Below are positions 16,096 to 24,387 of a stretch of 64,000 nt of DNA, in pieces. The stretch spans positions 1 to 64,000 of the forward strand of contig JAWSUE010000005.1 of NCBI GenBank assembly GCA_033549065.1. Reading direction: 5' to 3'. The position numbers and the translations under genes were made by a program. Source of the stretch: Bacillota bacterium (GTDB lineage: Bacteria; Bacillota; Dethiobacteria; DTU022). The notes under the pieces were generated by a model. The model did not search any database, had not been told where the DNA came from, and saw nothing but the letters and a program-made list of their open reading frames with translations. Each line of letters begins with the position of its first letter. Position 1 is the stretch's first letter.

Positions 16096-16972
16096 TATTA
16101 TTACCTCCTGCCCGGGATACAGCAGTTTTAAGAGCTCTGATTGTCAGCTCCCGGATCAGATGGCGGCGGTACTCGGCGGATGCCCGCCATGAGGATCTGG
16201 GACTGGTTTCTTCCAAGGTCATACTGCCGATTTGCTTAATCATTTCTGCCGAGACCTGATTTCCGCAAGCGAGTGATTCGGCCCGGGGGCAGCGTAGAGG
16301 TGTTGGCCCAGCTACACCCAATCCGATTCGGACCTTTTCAAAGTTTTGTTGTTTATCCAGGCGGCAGGCGACAGCAACACCGATAATGGCCAGGTCCATC
16401 GCTTTTCGTGGAGCAAACTTGATATATGTACCGCTGAATCCGGTATAAGCATCTTCGTCGATGTGAATCGCTGTCAACAGTTCACCGGGGCGCAGATCGG
16501 TCTGACCAGGCCCATGATAAAAATCCTTGACAGGTACCGTCCGTTCAGCATCCTGTGATTGCAGGAGAAGTTTTGCCTCATAGACCAGGAGGGCCGGAGC
16601 GCTGTCTGCAGAAGGGACGCCGTTGCATAGATTGCCGCCGATTGTTGCCATTTCACGAAGCTGAGGCCCGCCGATAGACATAGCCGCCTCAACTAACAGT
16701 GGCAAATTTTCTCTGATCAGTGGATGGTTGGCCAGTCTGCTGAAAGTTACCATGGGACCGATGCTTATGCTGCCGTTATCGAGCCGGTTGATCGTATAGA
16801 GGGGGTTGATATTGCGAATACTGATCAGCCGGACACTCTCTAAGGGGTTATTCCGCATATCAATCAGCAGGTCGGTTCCACCGGCAATAATTTTCCGCTC
16901 CGGTTTTTCTGAAAGCAGCTTTAGCACTTCGATAATCGACTCTGCTTCGATATATTCATCGATCCGGTACAT
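16088..16972 (-). CDS. Xanthine-dehydrogenase-type FAD subunit
   Basis: A 294-residue FAD-binding subunit of a molybdenum hydroxylase. RKIIAGGTDLLIDMRN and QLREMATIGGNLCNGVPSAD are the two FAD pyrophosphate-binding motifs of the family (XdhB/CoxM/YgfM). Start ATG 16972 is preceded by AAGGAGGTG; the frame extends further upstream only as overlap with the molybdenum-subunit gene. It overlaps that gene by 17 bp and the 2Fe-2S gene by 8 bp, consistent with a heterotrimer made in fixed ratio. Confidence 0.92.
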   Translation of the reverse strand: MYRIDEYIEAESIIEVLKLLSEKPERKIIAGGTDLLIDMRNNPLESVRLISIRNINPLYTINRLDNGSISIGPMVTFSRLANHPLIRENLPLLVEAAMSIGGPQLREMATIGGNLCNGVPSADSAPALLVYEAKLLLQSQDAERTVPVKDFYHGPGQTDLRPGELLTAIHIDEDAYTGFSGTYIKFAPRKAMDLAIIGVAVACRLDKQQNFEKVRIGLGVAGPTPLRCPRAESLACGNQVSAEMIKQIGSMTLEETSPRSSWRASAEYRRHLIRELTIRALKTAVSRAGGNNNA

Positions 16973-19295
16973 CAGGAACACCTCCTTGAATAAGGCCGGC
17001 GGCCTTGAAATGTTCAAATGCAATCTGGGGCCGGATCGGTATCCTGTTGATAGCCACTCCCGTTGCATCAAGTATGGCGTTGCGGATGGCCGGCGCCGGT
17101 GATATAGTCGGTGGTTCTCCCAGGGACTTGTTGCCGTAAGGTCCTGTCGGTTCATAAGTTTCTACAAAATCTACCTGTATTTCCGGGGTATCCAGGATGG
17201 TAGGCAGTTTATAATCCAGCAGGTTGTTGTTGAGCGGTTTTCCTGTTTTTCCTTCAAATAGCAGCTCTTCGGAGAGAGCATAACCGAGGGCCATGCTTAC
17301 TCCACCGTGAACCTGCCCTTCTGCAAGCTGCCGGTTGATGATTGTTCCGGAATCATGAACATTGACAATATCTGTAACATCAACCTGGCCGGTTTCGATA
17401 TCTACTTCAACTGCTGCAAAGGTTACACCAAATGAAATGGCATTACTCTGTGCATTATTTGATACATCACTGGTTATCGGTTGGGCGTTTTCCCTGTTGT
17501 AGTAGCTGTAGAGGGCTACTTCGGAAATCGGCATGATCACCTGTGCTGAGTTTTTCGAGTCTTTAAGGACTATAGAGGAATCCCTGATGTCGAGATTATC
17601 CTCGGACAGGCCGGCAATTTCCCGGGCAGCGGATATCACCTTTTCTTTTATCTCGAGGGCTGCTTTTTTAACGGCCATGCCGGATATATAGGTTTGTCTT
17701 GAAGCATAACTTCCCGTATCAAAGGGGCTGATATCTGTATCTTGGGTGGTTACAACATGGACCATATCGGTAGGAATTCCGATCGTTTCGGCTGCAATCT
17801 GGGCCAGGACCGTATCGCTGCCCTGGCCTATTTCGGTGGCGCCGATTTGCAGTTGTACGGAACCATCCTGGTTTAAAATAGCCCGGGCTCCGGCAAGTTC
17901 CATACAGGTCGGATAAGTTCCTGTTCCATAACTTAAACAGGCTATTCCGAGCCCGCGTCGTTTTTGATCGCCTTTTGCATTGATATCTCTGTGCAGGGCT
18001 TTTTTCTCATCCCAGGCGATCATCGCTTTACCTTTTTCCACGCATTCCCTGATCCCGCAGCTTAATATGCGATTACCTGTATTAGGGTCAGTATAGCCGA
18101 CTTTATTGAAGTTTTTCAGGCGCAGTTCGACCGGGTCAATGTTCAGTTTGCGGGCAATATTATCAAGGTGCGACTCGAGGGCAAAAGCTATCTGTGGCGA
18201 ACCGTAAGCGCGCATTGCCCCGGCCACAGGTAGGTTCGTGTAGACAGTTTTCGGAGCGAATTCGATTGCTTCAAAGGAGTAAAGATATTTGAACTTTGAA
18301 CCACCGGCAGCGATAACCGAGTGACCGTGAGAAGCATACGCTCCGGTATTGGAAAAGGCTTCAGTCTTGATACCCAGCAGCTTGCCTTCCTTGGTTACTC
18401 CGGTTTGCAGTTTTATTTTGGTCGAGTGGCGCGTCCGGGTGCAGGCCATGTATTCTTCCCTGGTCAATTCAAGCCTGACCGGCCGGCCTCCTACGGCCAT
18501 GGTCATGGCTGCATTAAGTGGTTCAATGCAGGCATCCTGTTTTCCGCCGAATCCGCCGCCCACGTATGGCTTGATGATCCGGATTTTGCCCCAGGGTATG
18601 CCCAGGGCTTGCCCGACAATACGCCTACAGATATGCGGTATCTGGGTGGAAGATACAATAACCAATCGTTCGTCGCTTTCCATGTAAGCATAGGAAACAT
18701 GGTTTTCAAGGGCGCAGTGCTGGACAATTCCGGTCTCCGTTTCGTCGGTAAAAATGAAGTCGGCTTTTTCCATGGCTTCCCCGAGATCGCCTATAACGTA
18801 ACCTGCAGAACTTAAAACATTGGTGCCACGTTCTTCGTGAACCAGGGGAGCATCCTTGTTCAGTGCCGCATCTATCGTAAAAACCGGCTGAAGTATTTCA
18901 TAATCAATTTCGATCAGTTTAAGCGCCCTGGCCGCTGTAAGATCATCAATAGCCACTACTGCCGCTACTTCATCGCCGACATACCTTGCTTTGCTGGTCA
19001 GGATTGTCTTATCGGCAACATCGCCGTGCCTGGTATCGAGTGAATAAGGGTGACCGGCGGTAGGATAGATATTCCGGGGCACATTCTGATAGGTTAAAAT
19101 TGCCTCGACTCCGGGAAGTGCTTCGGCTTTTGTGGTATCGATACTTTTTATCCGGGCATGAGCGTAAGGGCTGCGAAGCACCTTGCCGACCAGCATGTCG
19201 GCAACAAAGAAATCACCGGTATATTTCGCCTTTCCTGTTACTTTGGCCAGGGCATCTGAACGTTGCGGGCTTTTCCCGATACTGGAACCTGCCAT
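16956..19295 (-). CDS. Xanthine-dehydrogenase-type molybdenum subunit
   Basis: A 779-residue molybdopterin-binding subunit: GKSPQRSDALAKVTGKAKYTGDF opens the hammerhead domain (the run is in two parts around residue 16), PYVGGGFGGKQD binds the cofactor, AYGSPQIAFALESHLD follows, and GEPPTISPAPAIRNA contains the catalytic-Glu region typical of the family (LGEPP). It is the catalytic subunit, hydroxylating a purine or other N-heteroaromatic with water. Subunits are encoded in the order Mo, FAD, 2Fe-2S. Substrate not provable; xanthine or hypoxanthine is likely from context. It is 18 bp downstream of ssnA. Confidence 0.92.
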   Translation of the reverse strand: MAGSSIGKSPQRSDALAKVTGKAKYTGDFFVADMLVGKVLRSPYAHARIKSIDTTKAEALPGVEAILTYQNVPRNIYPTAGHPYSLDTRHGDVADKTILTSKARYVGDEVAAVVAIDDLTAARALKLIEIDYEILQPVFTIDAALNKDAPLVHEERGTNVLSSAGYVIGDLGEAMEKADFIFTDETETGIVQHCALENHVSYAYMESDERLVIVSSTQIPHICRRIVGQALGIPWGKIRIIKPYVGGGFGGKQDACIEPLNAAMTMAVGGRPVRLELTREEYMACTRTRHSTKIKLQTGVTKEGKLLGIKTEAFSNTGAYASHGHSVIAAGGSKFKYLYSFEAIEFAPKTVYTNLPVAGAMRAYGSPQIAFALESHLDNIARKLNIDPVELRLKNFNKVGYTDPNTGNRILSCGIRECVEKGKAMIAWDEKKALHRDINAKGDQKRRGLGIACLSYGTGTYPTCMELAGARAILNQDGSVQLQIGATEIGQGSDTVLAQIAAETIGIPTDMVHVVTTQDTDISPFDTGSYASRQTYISGMAVKKAALEIKEKVISAAREIAGLSEDNLDIRDSSIVLKDSKNSAQVIMPISEVALYSYYNRENAQPITSDVSNNAQSNAISFGVTFAAVEVDIETGQVDVTDIVNVHDSGTIINRQLAEGQVHGGVSMALGYALSEELLFEGKTGKPLNNNLLDYKLPTILDTPEIQVDFVETYEPTGPYGNKSLGEPPTISPAPAIRNAILDATGVAINRIPIRPQIAFEHFKAAGLIQGGVPDVPDR

Positions 19296-19313
19296 GTAAC
19301 CCCAACTCCTTCC

Positions 19314-20642
19314 TTAAAATCGCTGCCATAATTTTTCGGCCAGTTTCCGGGCGGTTCTGTTAACTTTAAGTTCATCAATACCGGTCATTATCCGGTTGTG
19401 CATCAGTATTTTGCCGGCTGCTATGGTTGTATCCACCATGCTCCCTGAAACACCAAACACCAGGTGCCCGTAATAGTTGTCGGCAGTCAGGGGAGTGGGT
19501 GGATCGTAATTGATTGCGATTATGTCGGCAGCGGCTCCGGGTGTAAGTTCACCCAATTTGGGGGCAAAGAAGTTTGACAATATGCGACTGTTGTTGACAA
19601 ACTGCATTCGGGGAACTTCTATCCAACCGATACGGGGATCCCCCTGGCAATGTTTATGCAGAATATGGGCAATTTTCATCCCTTCAAACATGTCGTTGGT
19701 CATCCCATCGGTGCCCATGCCGATGAGCACACCCTTATCGAGCATCTTTACGACCGGTGCGCAGCCGACTGCATTATTCATATTGGACTGTGGGTTGTGG
19801 GCGACGTTCGTCCCGGTTCGGGCAAGCAGGTCCATCTCTTTCTCGCTGATATGGACACAGTGTGCCGCAAGAGTTTTCGGTCCGAGAAGGTCATACTTGT
19901 CGAGCCTCTCAACTACACCCATGCCATACTTTTTACGACAATCTGCCGCGTCCTCTTTACTTTCGGCCACATGGATATGTATGCCGGTGCCAAGTTCCCG
20001 GGCGGCGAGGGCGCATTTTTCCATTGTTTCAGGGCTTATTGTAAACGATGCATGCATGCCAATAGTTGCGGTTATCATCGGTGAATTTTCATGGGTGCAT
20101 TTATTAATAAAAGCGATATTTTCTGACAGGCCATTGTTCATTCTTTCCGGACCATCCCTGTCGCTCACTTCGTAACAGAGATTAACCCTGATCCCGGTTT
20201 CCCCGGCAGCATGGGCGATCTGTTCCAGGCTGCCGCTGATAGCGTTGGGACTGGCATGGTGATCAAGCAAGGTGGTGGTGCCGTTTTTTATAGATCCGAT
20301 AAATGTAACCAGTGCGCTGTAATAGATATCCTCGGGGGTCAGGGCTTGATCGAGCCGCCACCATAGTTTCTTAAGGACCTGGGGAAAGCTGACCGGTGGT
20401 TCTTCTTTCAGGGAGATACCTCTGGCAAATGCACTGTAGGAATGGGTATGAACGGAGGTGAAGCCCGGCATGACCAATTTATTCCGGCAGTCGATGAAGG
20501 AAGCCCGGGGAAAAGTATTTTTAAGTTCTTCAGTGTCTCCGATCCGGGCAATCGTTGATCCATCGACCAGGACAGCTCCGCCCCGAATCACCCGGCAGTC
20601 AGTACCCAAAGTCAATAACGTCCCATTTCCCAGTAACAGCAT
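19314..20642 (-). CDS. ssnA: SsnA-type amidohydrolase
   Basis: A 442-residue amidohydrolase. Metal-binding motifs are TSVHTHSYSAFARG (H65, H67), GIHIHVAESKEDA, LAAHCVHISEKE and MGTDGMTND. Together with flanking xdhD and the Mo-hydroxylase subunits it matches SsnA of the ygfK-ssnA-xdhD cluster, a putative aminohydrolase in purine or uric-acid breakdown. Its ATG overlaps the stop of the xdhD-type gene by 1 bp (TAATG), so translation is coupled. Confidence 0.88.
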   Translation of the reverse strand: MLLLGNGTLLTLGTDCRVIRGGAVLVDGSTIARIGDTEELKNTFPRASFIDCRNKLVMPGFTSVHTHSYSAFARGISLKEEPPVSFPQVLKKLWWRLDQALTPEDIYYSALVTFIGSIKNGTTTLLDHHASPNAISGSLEQIAHAAGETGIRVNLCYEVSDRDGPERMNNGLSENIAFINKCTHENSPMITATIGMHASFTISPETMEKCALAARELGTGIHIHVAESKEDAADCRKKYGMGVVERLDKYDLLGPKTLAAHCVHISEKEMDLLARTGTNVAHNPQSNMNNAVGCAPVVKMLDKGVLIGMGTDGMTNDMFEGMKIAHILHKHCQGDPRIGWIEVPRMQFVNNSRILSNFFAPKLGELTPGAAADIIAINYDPPTPLTADNYYGHLVFGVSGSMVDTTIAAGKILMHNRIMTGIDELKVNRTARKLAEKLWQRF

Positions 20643-23449
20643 TATTGCTCTCCCTTTATTTTTTTTAATTCAGCAGCAATTTTTCTTTTTGTGGCAGGTA
20701 GATCGGTAATCCGTACTCCGGTGGCATTGTTAATGGCGTTGATAATGGCCGGTGCAGTGGGGTTGAGTGGAAGCTCACCCATACCTTTTGCCCCGTATGG
20801 TCCATCCGATTCTTCCTCAACCAGGATGATTTCCATATCGGGAATATCCCTGATCCTAGTAAGGCCGATTTTGGCCAGGTTGTCGGTTATCATATAGCCC
20901 TGTTCCATGATAAATTTTTCGCTCATACCGTAGCCCACACCCATTACTACTGCACCTTCGATTTGGCAGCAGCTGTTTTGATAGTGGATTGCCCTGCCCA
21001 GGTCCTGGGCGGCGATAATTTTTAAGACCTTTACTTCTCCGCTGGATTCATCAACCTCAACGACAGCGGCCTGAGCGGCGTAACAATAGGTGAAGTGAAC
21101 ATTATATTTTTCCAACGGCAGGTGTGCTTCGTGATCAGCCCGCTCACGCAGGGGGTATGTAGTTGGAGCGGTATAGGTATATTCTCCGGCCAGGGAGAAT
21201 CCTGCACGGTTTGCAGTCCGGGCCAGTTCGTGATAGGAGATGAAGCGATCGGGCTGGTCCAGGATAATCAATCCGCCCGGGGCAAATTTGTAATCAATAT
21301 TGGCAAATCCGAAACACTCGGCAATGCATTTTCTGAGGGTGGAATTAAAAATATTGGCGGCTCCCAGTACGGCATGTCCAGAAATATAGGTTTGACGCGA
21401 TGCGGTGGTAATCCCTCCGTCAGGGGTTTGGGCGGTGTCATTTGAAAGAACCTGGAAATCCTCGTAAGGAAGACCTGTTTCCTGTGCGGCCAGCTGCGTA
21501 AGGGCGGTGTCTGAACCCTGGCCCATATCGGTGGCGCCCACCTTGAGAATTAGATTTCCTTCCAGATCAATTTCAATCTTGGCCCCGGCCTGGTCGTTTT
21601 TACCTGCTCCAAGTCCAACATTTTTATAGGCTCCGGCAATTCCGATCCCAATTCTTTTCCCCGGAGTCGGCGCATGCAGCATTTTTTTATAACTTTGCAG
21701 TGAATTTTTAACCGCTTCCAGTGCTTTAAGATAGCCGCAGTCATTATTTATAACCTGTCCGGTGATTGTCGTTTTACCGGAGGCCAGGCTGTTTATTTCT
21801 CGCAGATCAAATGGATCCATCTGCAGCGCTTCAGCCAGTTTGTCCATCTGCATTTCCGAACCGAAGGCAACCTGGGTGGTACCAAAGCCCCTGAATGCGC
21901 CTGAAGGAGGGTTATTGGTGTATACACCGTATGCATCAGTTTTTACATTGGGTATGGAGTACGGCCCGGCGGCAATGATACCTGCCCGAAACACAACCGG
22001 CTTGCTGAGCGATTCATAAGCCCCGGCATCGAGGAATATTTTTGCTTCCATGGCAATTATCCTGCCATCAGCGGTTGCTCCGTGACGGTAGTGCATTTCA
22101 GCGCTGTGCCGCTTTGTGGAGATGATCAGCGATTCGCGACGGGTCAGGGTCATCTTGACCGGCCTGCCGGTAACAAGGGTGCCTAAGGCACAGTGGATCT
22201 GGACGGTCGGTTCTTCCTTTCCCCCGAAAGCACCGCCTGCCGGTGTGTATATAACTCGAACTTTATTGGTGGGCAAATTTAAAGTGGCAGCGATCATATC
22301 CCTGAAAGCATGTGAGCCCTGGCTGGCAGTCCAAACGCTGACTACCCCGTTGCTATCCATTCTCGACACGGCCGCCTCCGGTTCAAGGTAGGCATGCTCC
22401 ACAGCCGGAGTTCTGTATACACCTTCAATAATAACAGCCGCTTCCTTGAAAGCTTTCTCTGTATCGCCCTTGCGGACAGGTATGTGATGTGCCATGTTAC
22501 CTTCCGGGTGAAGGGAAAATGCTTTTTCGACCAGGCCTTCTTTAGCACTGAATATGCCGGGCAGCATCTCGTAATCTACATTTATAAAGGGTAGGGCGGC
22601 TTCGGCTTCTGTTTCGCTCTCAGCCAAAACCAGTGCTACCGGTTCACCGGTGTAACGAACCTGATCACCGGCGAGGACGGGCTGGTGGGGATTGAGGAGG
22701 CCGAAACCATTTCGGCCTGGAATATCATCAGCCAGCAGTATCTTCTTAACGCCAGGTTGGGCCAATGCTTTCTGGATTTCTATCTTTTTGATTCTTGCCG
22801 ACGGATAGCGGCTTAATAGTAATTTCCCGAAAAGCTGACCTTCAAAATTCAGGTCATCGGCATATATAGGCGTTCCCTGCACTTTCGGCAGGGCGTCTTT
22901 TTTTAGGGGAGAAGCTCCGATAAGGGAATTTTCAATTCGGCTATCCCGGGGAAGATCAGATTGACGTGAAAGGATTATCTCGCCCCGTATGTTTTGGGCC
23001 GCAAGTTGAACTGCCCTTACAATTGCTGCATACCCGGTGCAACGACATAGATTAAAGCGGAGGGCTTCCTTGATTTCTTCGGGTGAAGGGTCGGTATTTA
23101 CGTCCAGAAGAGCCTTTGTGGCCATGATCATGCCCGGTGTGCAAAAACCGCACTGGACGGCACCTTCTCGTATAAAAGCCTCCTGTAGAGGGTGGAGTTG
23201 ACCATTCGATGCCAGGTTTTCAATAGTTTCGATTTGGCTTCCAGTCAACCTGTTAATCTTAACTGTACAGGCTCTCTTTGCTTTGCCGTCGATAAGTACC
23301 GTGCAACTTCCGCAGTGCCCTTGGTTACAACCTTTCTTGGTTCCCATCAAACCAAGTTCGCTCCTGAGGTAATCAAGCAAAGAAATATTCCCGGGACCTT
23401 CAACCTGACGGGAAAGACCATTAACTTTAAAAGAGATCGGGCCTGTCAT
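20642..23449 (-). CDS. xdhD: XdhD-type fused 2Fe-2S/molybdenum hydroxylase
   Basis: About 935 residues. An N-terminal 2Fe-2S module (CNQGHCGSCTVLIDGK; CGFCTPGM; LCRCTGYAAI) is followed directly by a full molybdopterin domain (LPKVQGTPIYADD, GGAFGGKEEPTV, GAFRGFGTTQVAFGSE, MGELPLNPTAPAI) with no FAD domain between. This is the layout of E. coli XdhD (about 950 residues). Start ATG 23449 is preceded by AGGTGAGG; a longer reading would run through the transposon end and is rejected. It heads the minus-strand run xdhD-ssnA-xdh subunits-ygeY-ygeW. It likely draws on a partner flavoprotein for electron transfer. Confidence 0.9.
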   Translation of the reverse strand: MTGPISFKVNGLSRQVEGPGNISLLDYLRSELGLMGTKKGCNQGHCGSCTVLIDGKAKRACTVKINRLTGSQIETIENLASNGQLHPLQEAFIREGAVQCGFCTPGMIMATKALLDVNTDPSPEEIKEALRFNLCRCTGYAAIVRAVQLAAQNIRGEIILSRQSDLPRDSRIENSLIGASPLKKDALPKVQGTPIYADDLNFEGQLFGKLLLSRYPSARIKKIEIQKALAQPGVKKILLADDIPGRNGFGLLNPHQPVLAGDQVRYTGEPVALVLAESETEAEAALPFINVDYEMLPGIFSAKEGLVEKAFSLHPEGNMAHHIPVRKGDTEKAFKEAAVIIEGVYRTPAVEHAYLEPEAAVSRMDSNGVVSVWTASQGSHAFRDMIAATLNLPTNKVRVIYTPAGGAFGGKEEPTVQIHCALGTLVTGRPVKMTLTRRESLIISTKRHSAEMHYRHGATADGRIIAMEAKIFLDAGAYESLSKPVVFRAGIIAAGPYSIPNVKTDAYGVYTNNPPSGAFRGFGTTQVAFGSEMQMDKLAEALQMDPFDLREINSLASGKTTITGQVINNDCGYLKALEAVKNSLQSYKKMLHAPTPGKRIGIGIAGAYKNVGLGAGKNDQAGAKIEIDLEGNLILKVGATDMGQGSDTALTQLAAQETGLPYEDFQVLSNDTAQTPDGGITTASRQTYISGHAVLGAANIFNSTLRKCIAECFGFANIDYKFAPGGLIILDQPDRFISYHELARTANRAGFSLAGEYTYTAPTTYPLRERADHEAHLPLEKYNVHFTYCYAAQAAVVEVDESSGEVKVLKIIAAQDLGRAIHYQNSCCQIEGAVVMGVGYGMSEKFIMEQGYMITDNLAKIGLTRIRDIPDMEIILVEEESDGPYGAKGMGELPLNPTAPAIINAINNATGVRITDLPATKRKIAAELKKIKGEQ

Positions 23450-23499
23450 TCGCCTCACCTTTATAAAGTAATTTCGCACAGAAAAGAAAAACTCCTCCT

Positions 23500-23526
23500 G
23501 TGTCAGAGGGACGGGGTACTTGACAC
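23500..23526 (+). repeat. Left inverted end of RAYT unit (copy B)
   Basis: A 27-bp element with GTGTCA and TGACAC tips and a GAGGGACGGGGTACT-like core. It is the exact reverse complement of 24343-24369 and resembles the element at 7923-7947. Confidence 0.75.
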
Positions 23527-23566
23527 GTTTTCTATCTACCGATATATTCAGCAGGGAGGTGTTAAG

Positions 23567-24340
23567 ATGCCGAGACAGGCCAGGAGAAAAAGTAAAAGTG
23601 GGATATATCATATTATTATTCGAGGACTTAACAGACAGGTAATTTTCATAGACGAGAAGGATAATCTACGATTTCTCGAGACGTTAAAGCGTTACAAAGA
23701 AGAATGCGGTTATAAGCTATATGCATACTGCCTTATGGGTAACCATCTTCACCTGCTGATTCATATAGTTGAAGAACCACTTGAGCAGGTTATGAGGCGG
23801 GTCTGTGGAAGTTTTGTGTATTGGTATAACAAGAAATATGATCGAACTGGAAATCTTTTTCAGAACAGATTTAGAAGTGAAGCGGTTGAAGATGATTCAT
23901 ACTTTTTGACCGTGCTTCGGTACATTCATCAAAATCCTTACAAAGCCGGAATTGTAATGGAACATGAAGAATATATATGGAGTAGCTATAACAGTTATCG
24001 ACATCCTGAAACAAATGAATTAAATCTGATTGATAGGGATTTCCCTCTGAAAATATTTGGAAATAATAATGAAAGGGCATTGAAATATTTTATAGAATTT
24101 CACAATCAGCAAGGAAATGATAAATGCCTTGATTTTAAAGATGATATTCGAAAAGGCGATCTTGAAGCAGCAGAAATTATTGAAACCGTATGTGGTGTTA
24201 ACTGTTCAGGGTATCTGAGAAATTTGGAGAAGAAAAAACGGGATTTGATACTAAGACATTTAAAGAAAGAGCATAACCTGACAATCAGGCAGTTAGAAAA
24301 GTTTACCGGGATCAACAGGGGGATTATTCAGAGGGCTTGA
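23567..24340 (+). CDS. REP-associated tyrosine transposase (RAYT, Y1_Tnp)
   Basis: A 257-residue HUH transposase. The HUH motif is GNHLHLLIH, the tyrosine is in RYIHQNPYKAGIV, and IYHIIIRGLNRQVIFIDEKD is the family's typical N-terminus. A C-terminal helical region (about residues 185-257) contains a TIRQLEKFTGINRGIIQ helix-turn-helix-like end. Start ATG 23567 has GGGAGG 7-8 bp upstream. RAYTs act on REP palindromes, cutting single-stranded hairpins, and the flanking 27-bp palindromes are the probable substrates. The gene is intact, so the enzyme may be active. Confidence 0.9.
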   Translation: MPRQARRKSKSGIYHIIIRGLNRQVIFIDEKDNLRFLETLKRYKEECGYKLYAYCLMGNHLHLLIHIVEEPLEQVMRRVCGSFVYWYNKKYDRTGNLFQNRFRSEAVEDDSYFLTVLRYIHQNPYKAGIVMEHEEYIWSSYNSYRHPETNELNLIDRDFPLKIFGNNNERALKYFIEFHNQQGNDKCLDFKDDIRKGDLEAAEIIETVCGVNCSGYLRNLEKKKRDLILRHLKKEHNLTIRQLEKFTGINRGIIQRA

Positions 24341-24342
24341 GT

Positions 24343-24369
24343 GTGTCAAGTACCCCGTCCCTCTGACAC
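24343..24369 (-). repeat. Right inverted end of RAYT unit (copy C)
   Basis: Exact reverse complement of 23500-23526. It begins 2 bp after the transposase stop and ends 18 bp before the ygfK start. Confidence 0.75.
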
Positions 24370-24387
24370 AAAAGGGGTGGTTTGGCT

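Larger units (their letters stand above)
23500..24369 (+). mobile_element. RAYT transposase unit with 27-bp inverted ends
   Basis: Positions 23500-23526 (GTGTCA...TGACAC) and 24343-24369 are exact reverse complements of each other over 27 bp, and each is itself palindromic at its ends (GTGTCA/TGACAC). Between them is one transposase gene. The unit is 870 bp. It lies between the divergent xdhD-type and ygfK genes, 51 bp from the xdhD start and 18 bp from the ygfK start, so it must influence their promoters. Related palindromes occur at 7923-7947 and 27412-27440. Confidence 0.75.

Noticed and set aside
23192-23566. Long N-terminal extension of the transposase frame
   Set aside because: It is antisense to xdhD and passes through the inverted end. 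ATG 23567 has a proper ribosome-binding site and the family N-terminus.
23450-23611. N-terminal extension of the XdhD-type protein
   Set aside because: It would be translated from within the transposon end. ATG 23449 follows AGGTGAGG and matches the start of the ferredoxin domain.
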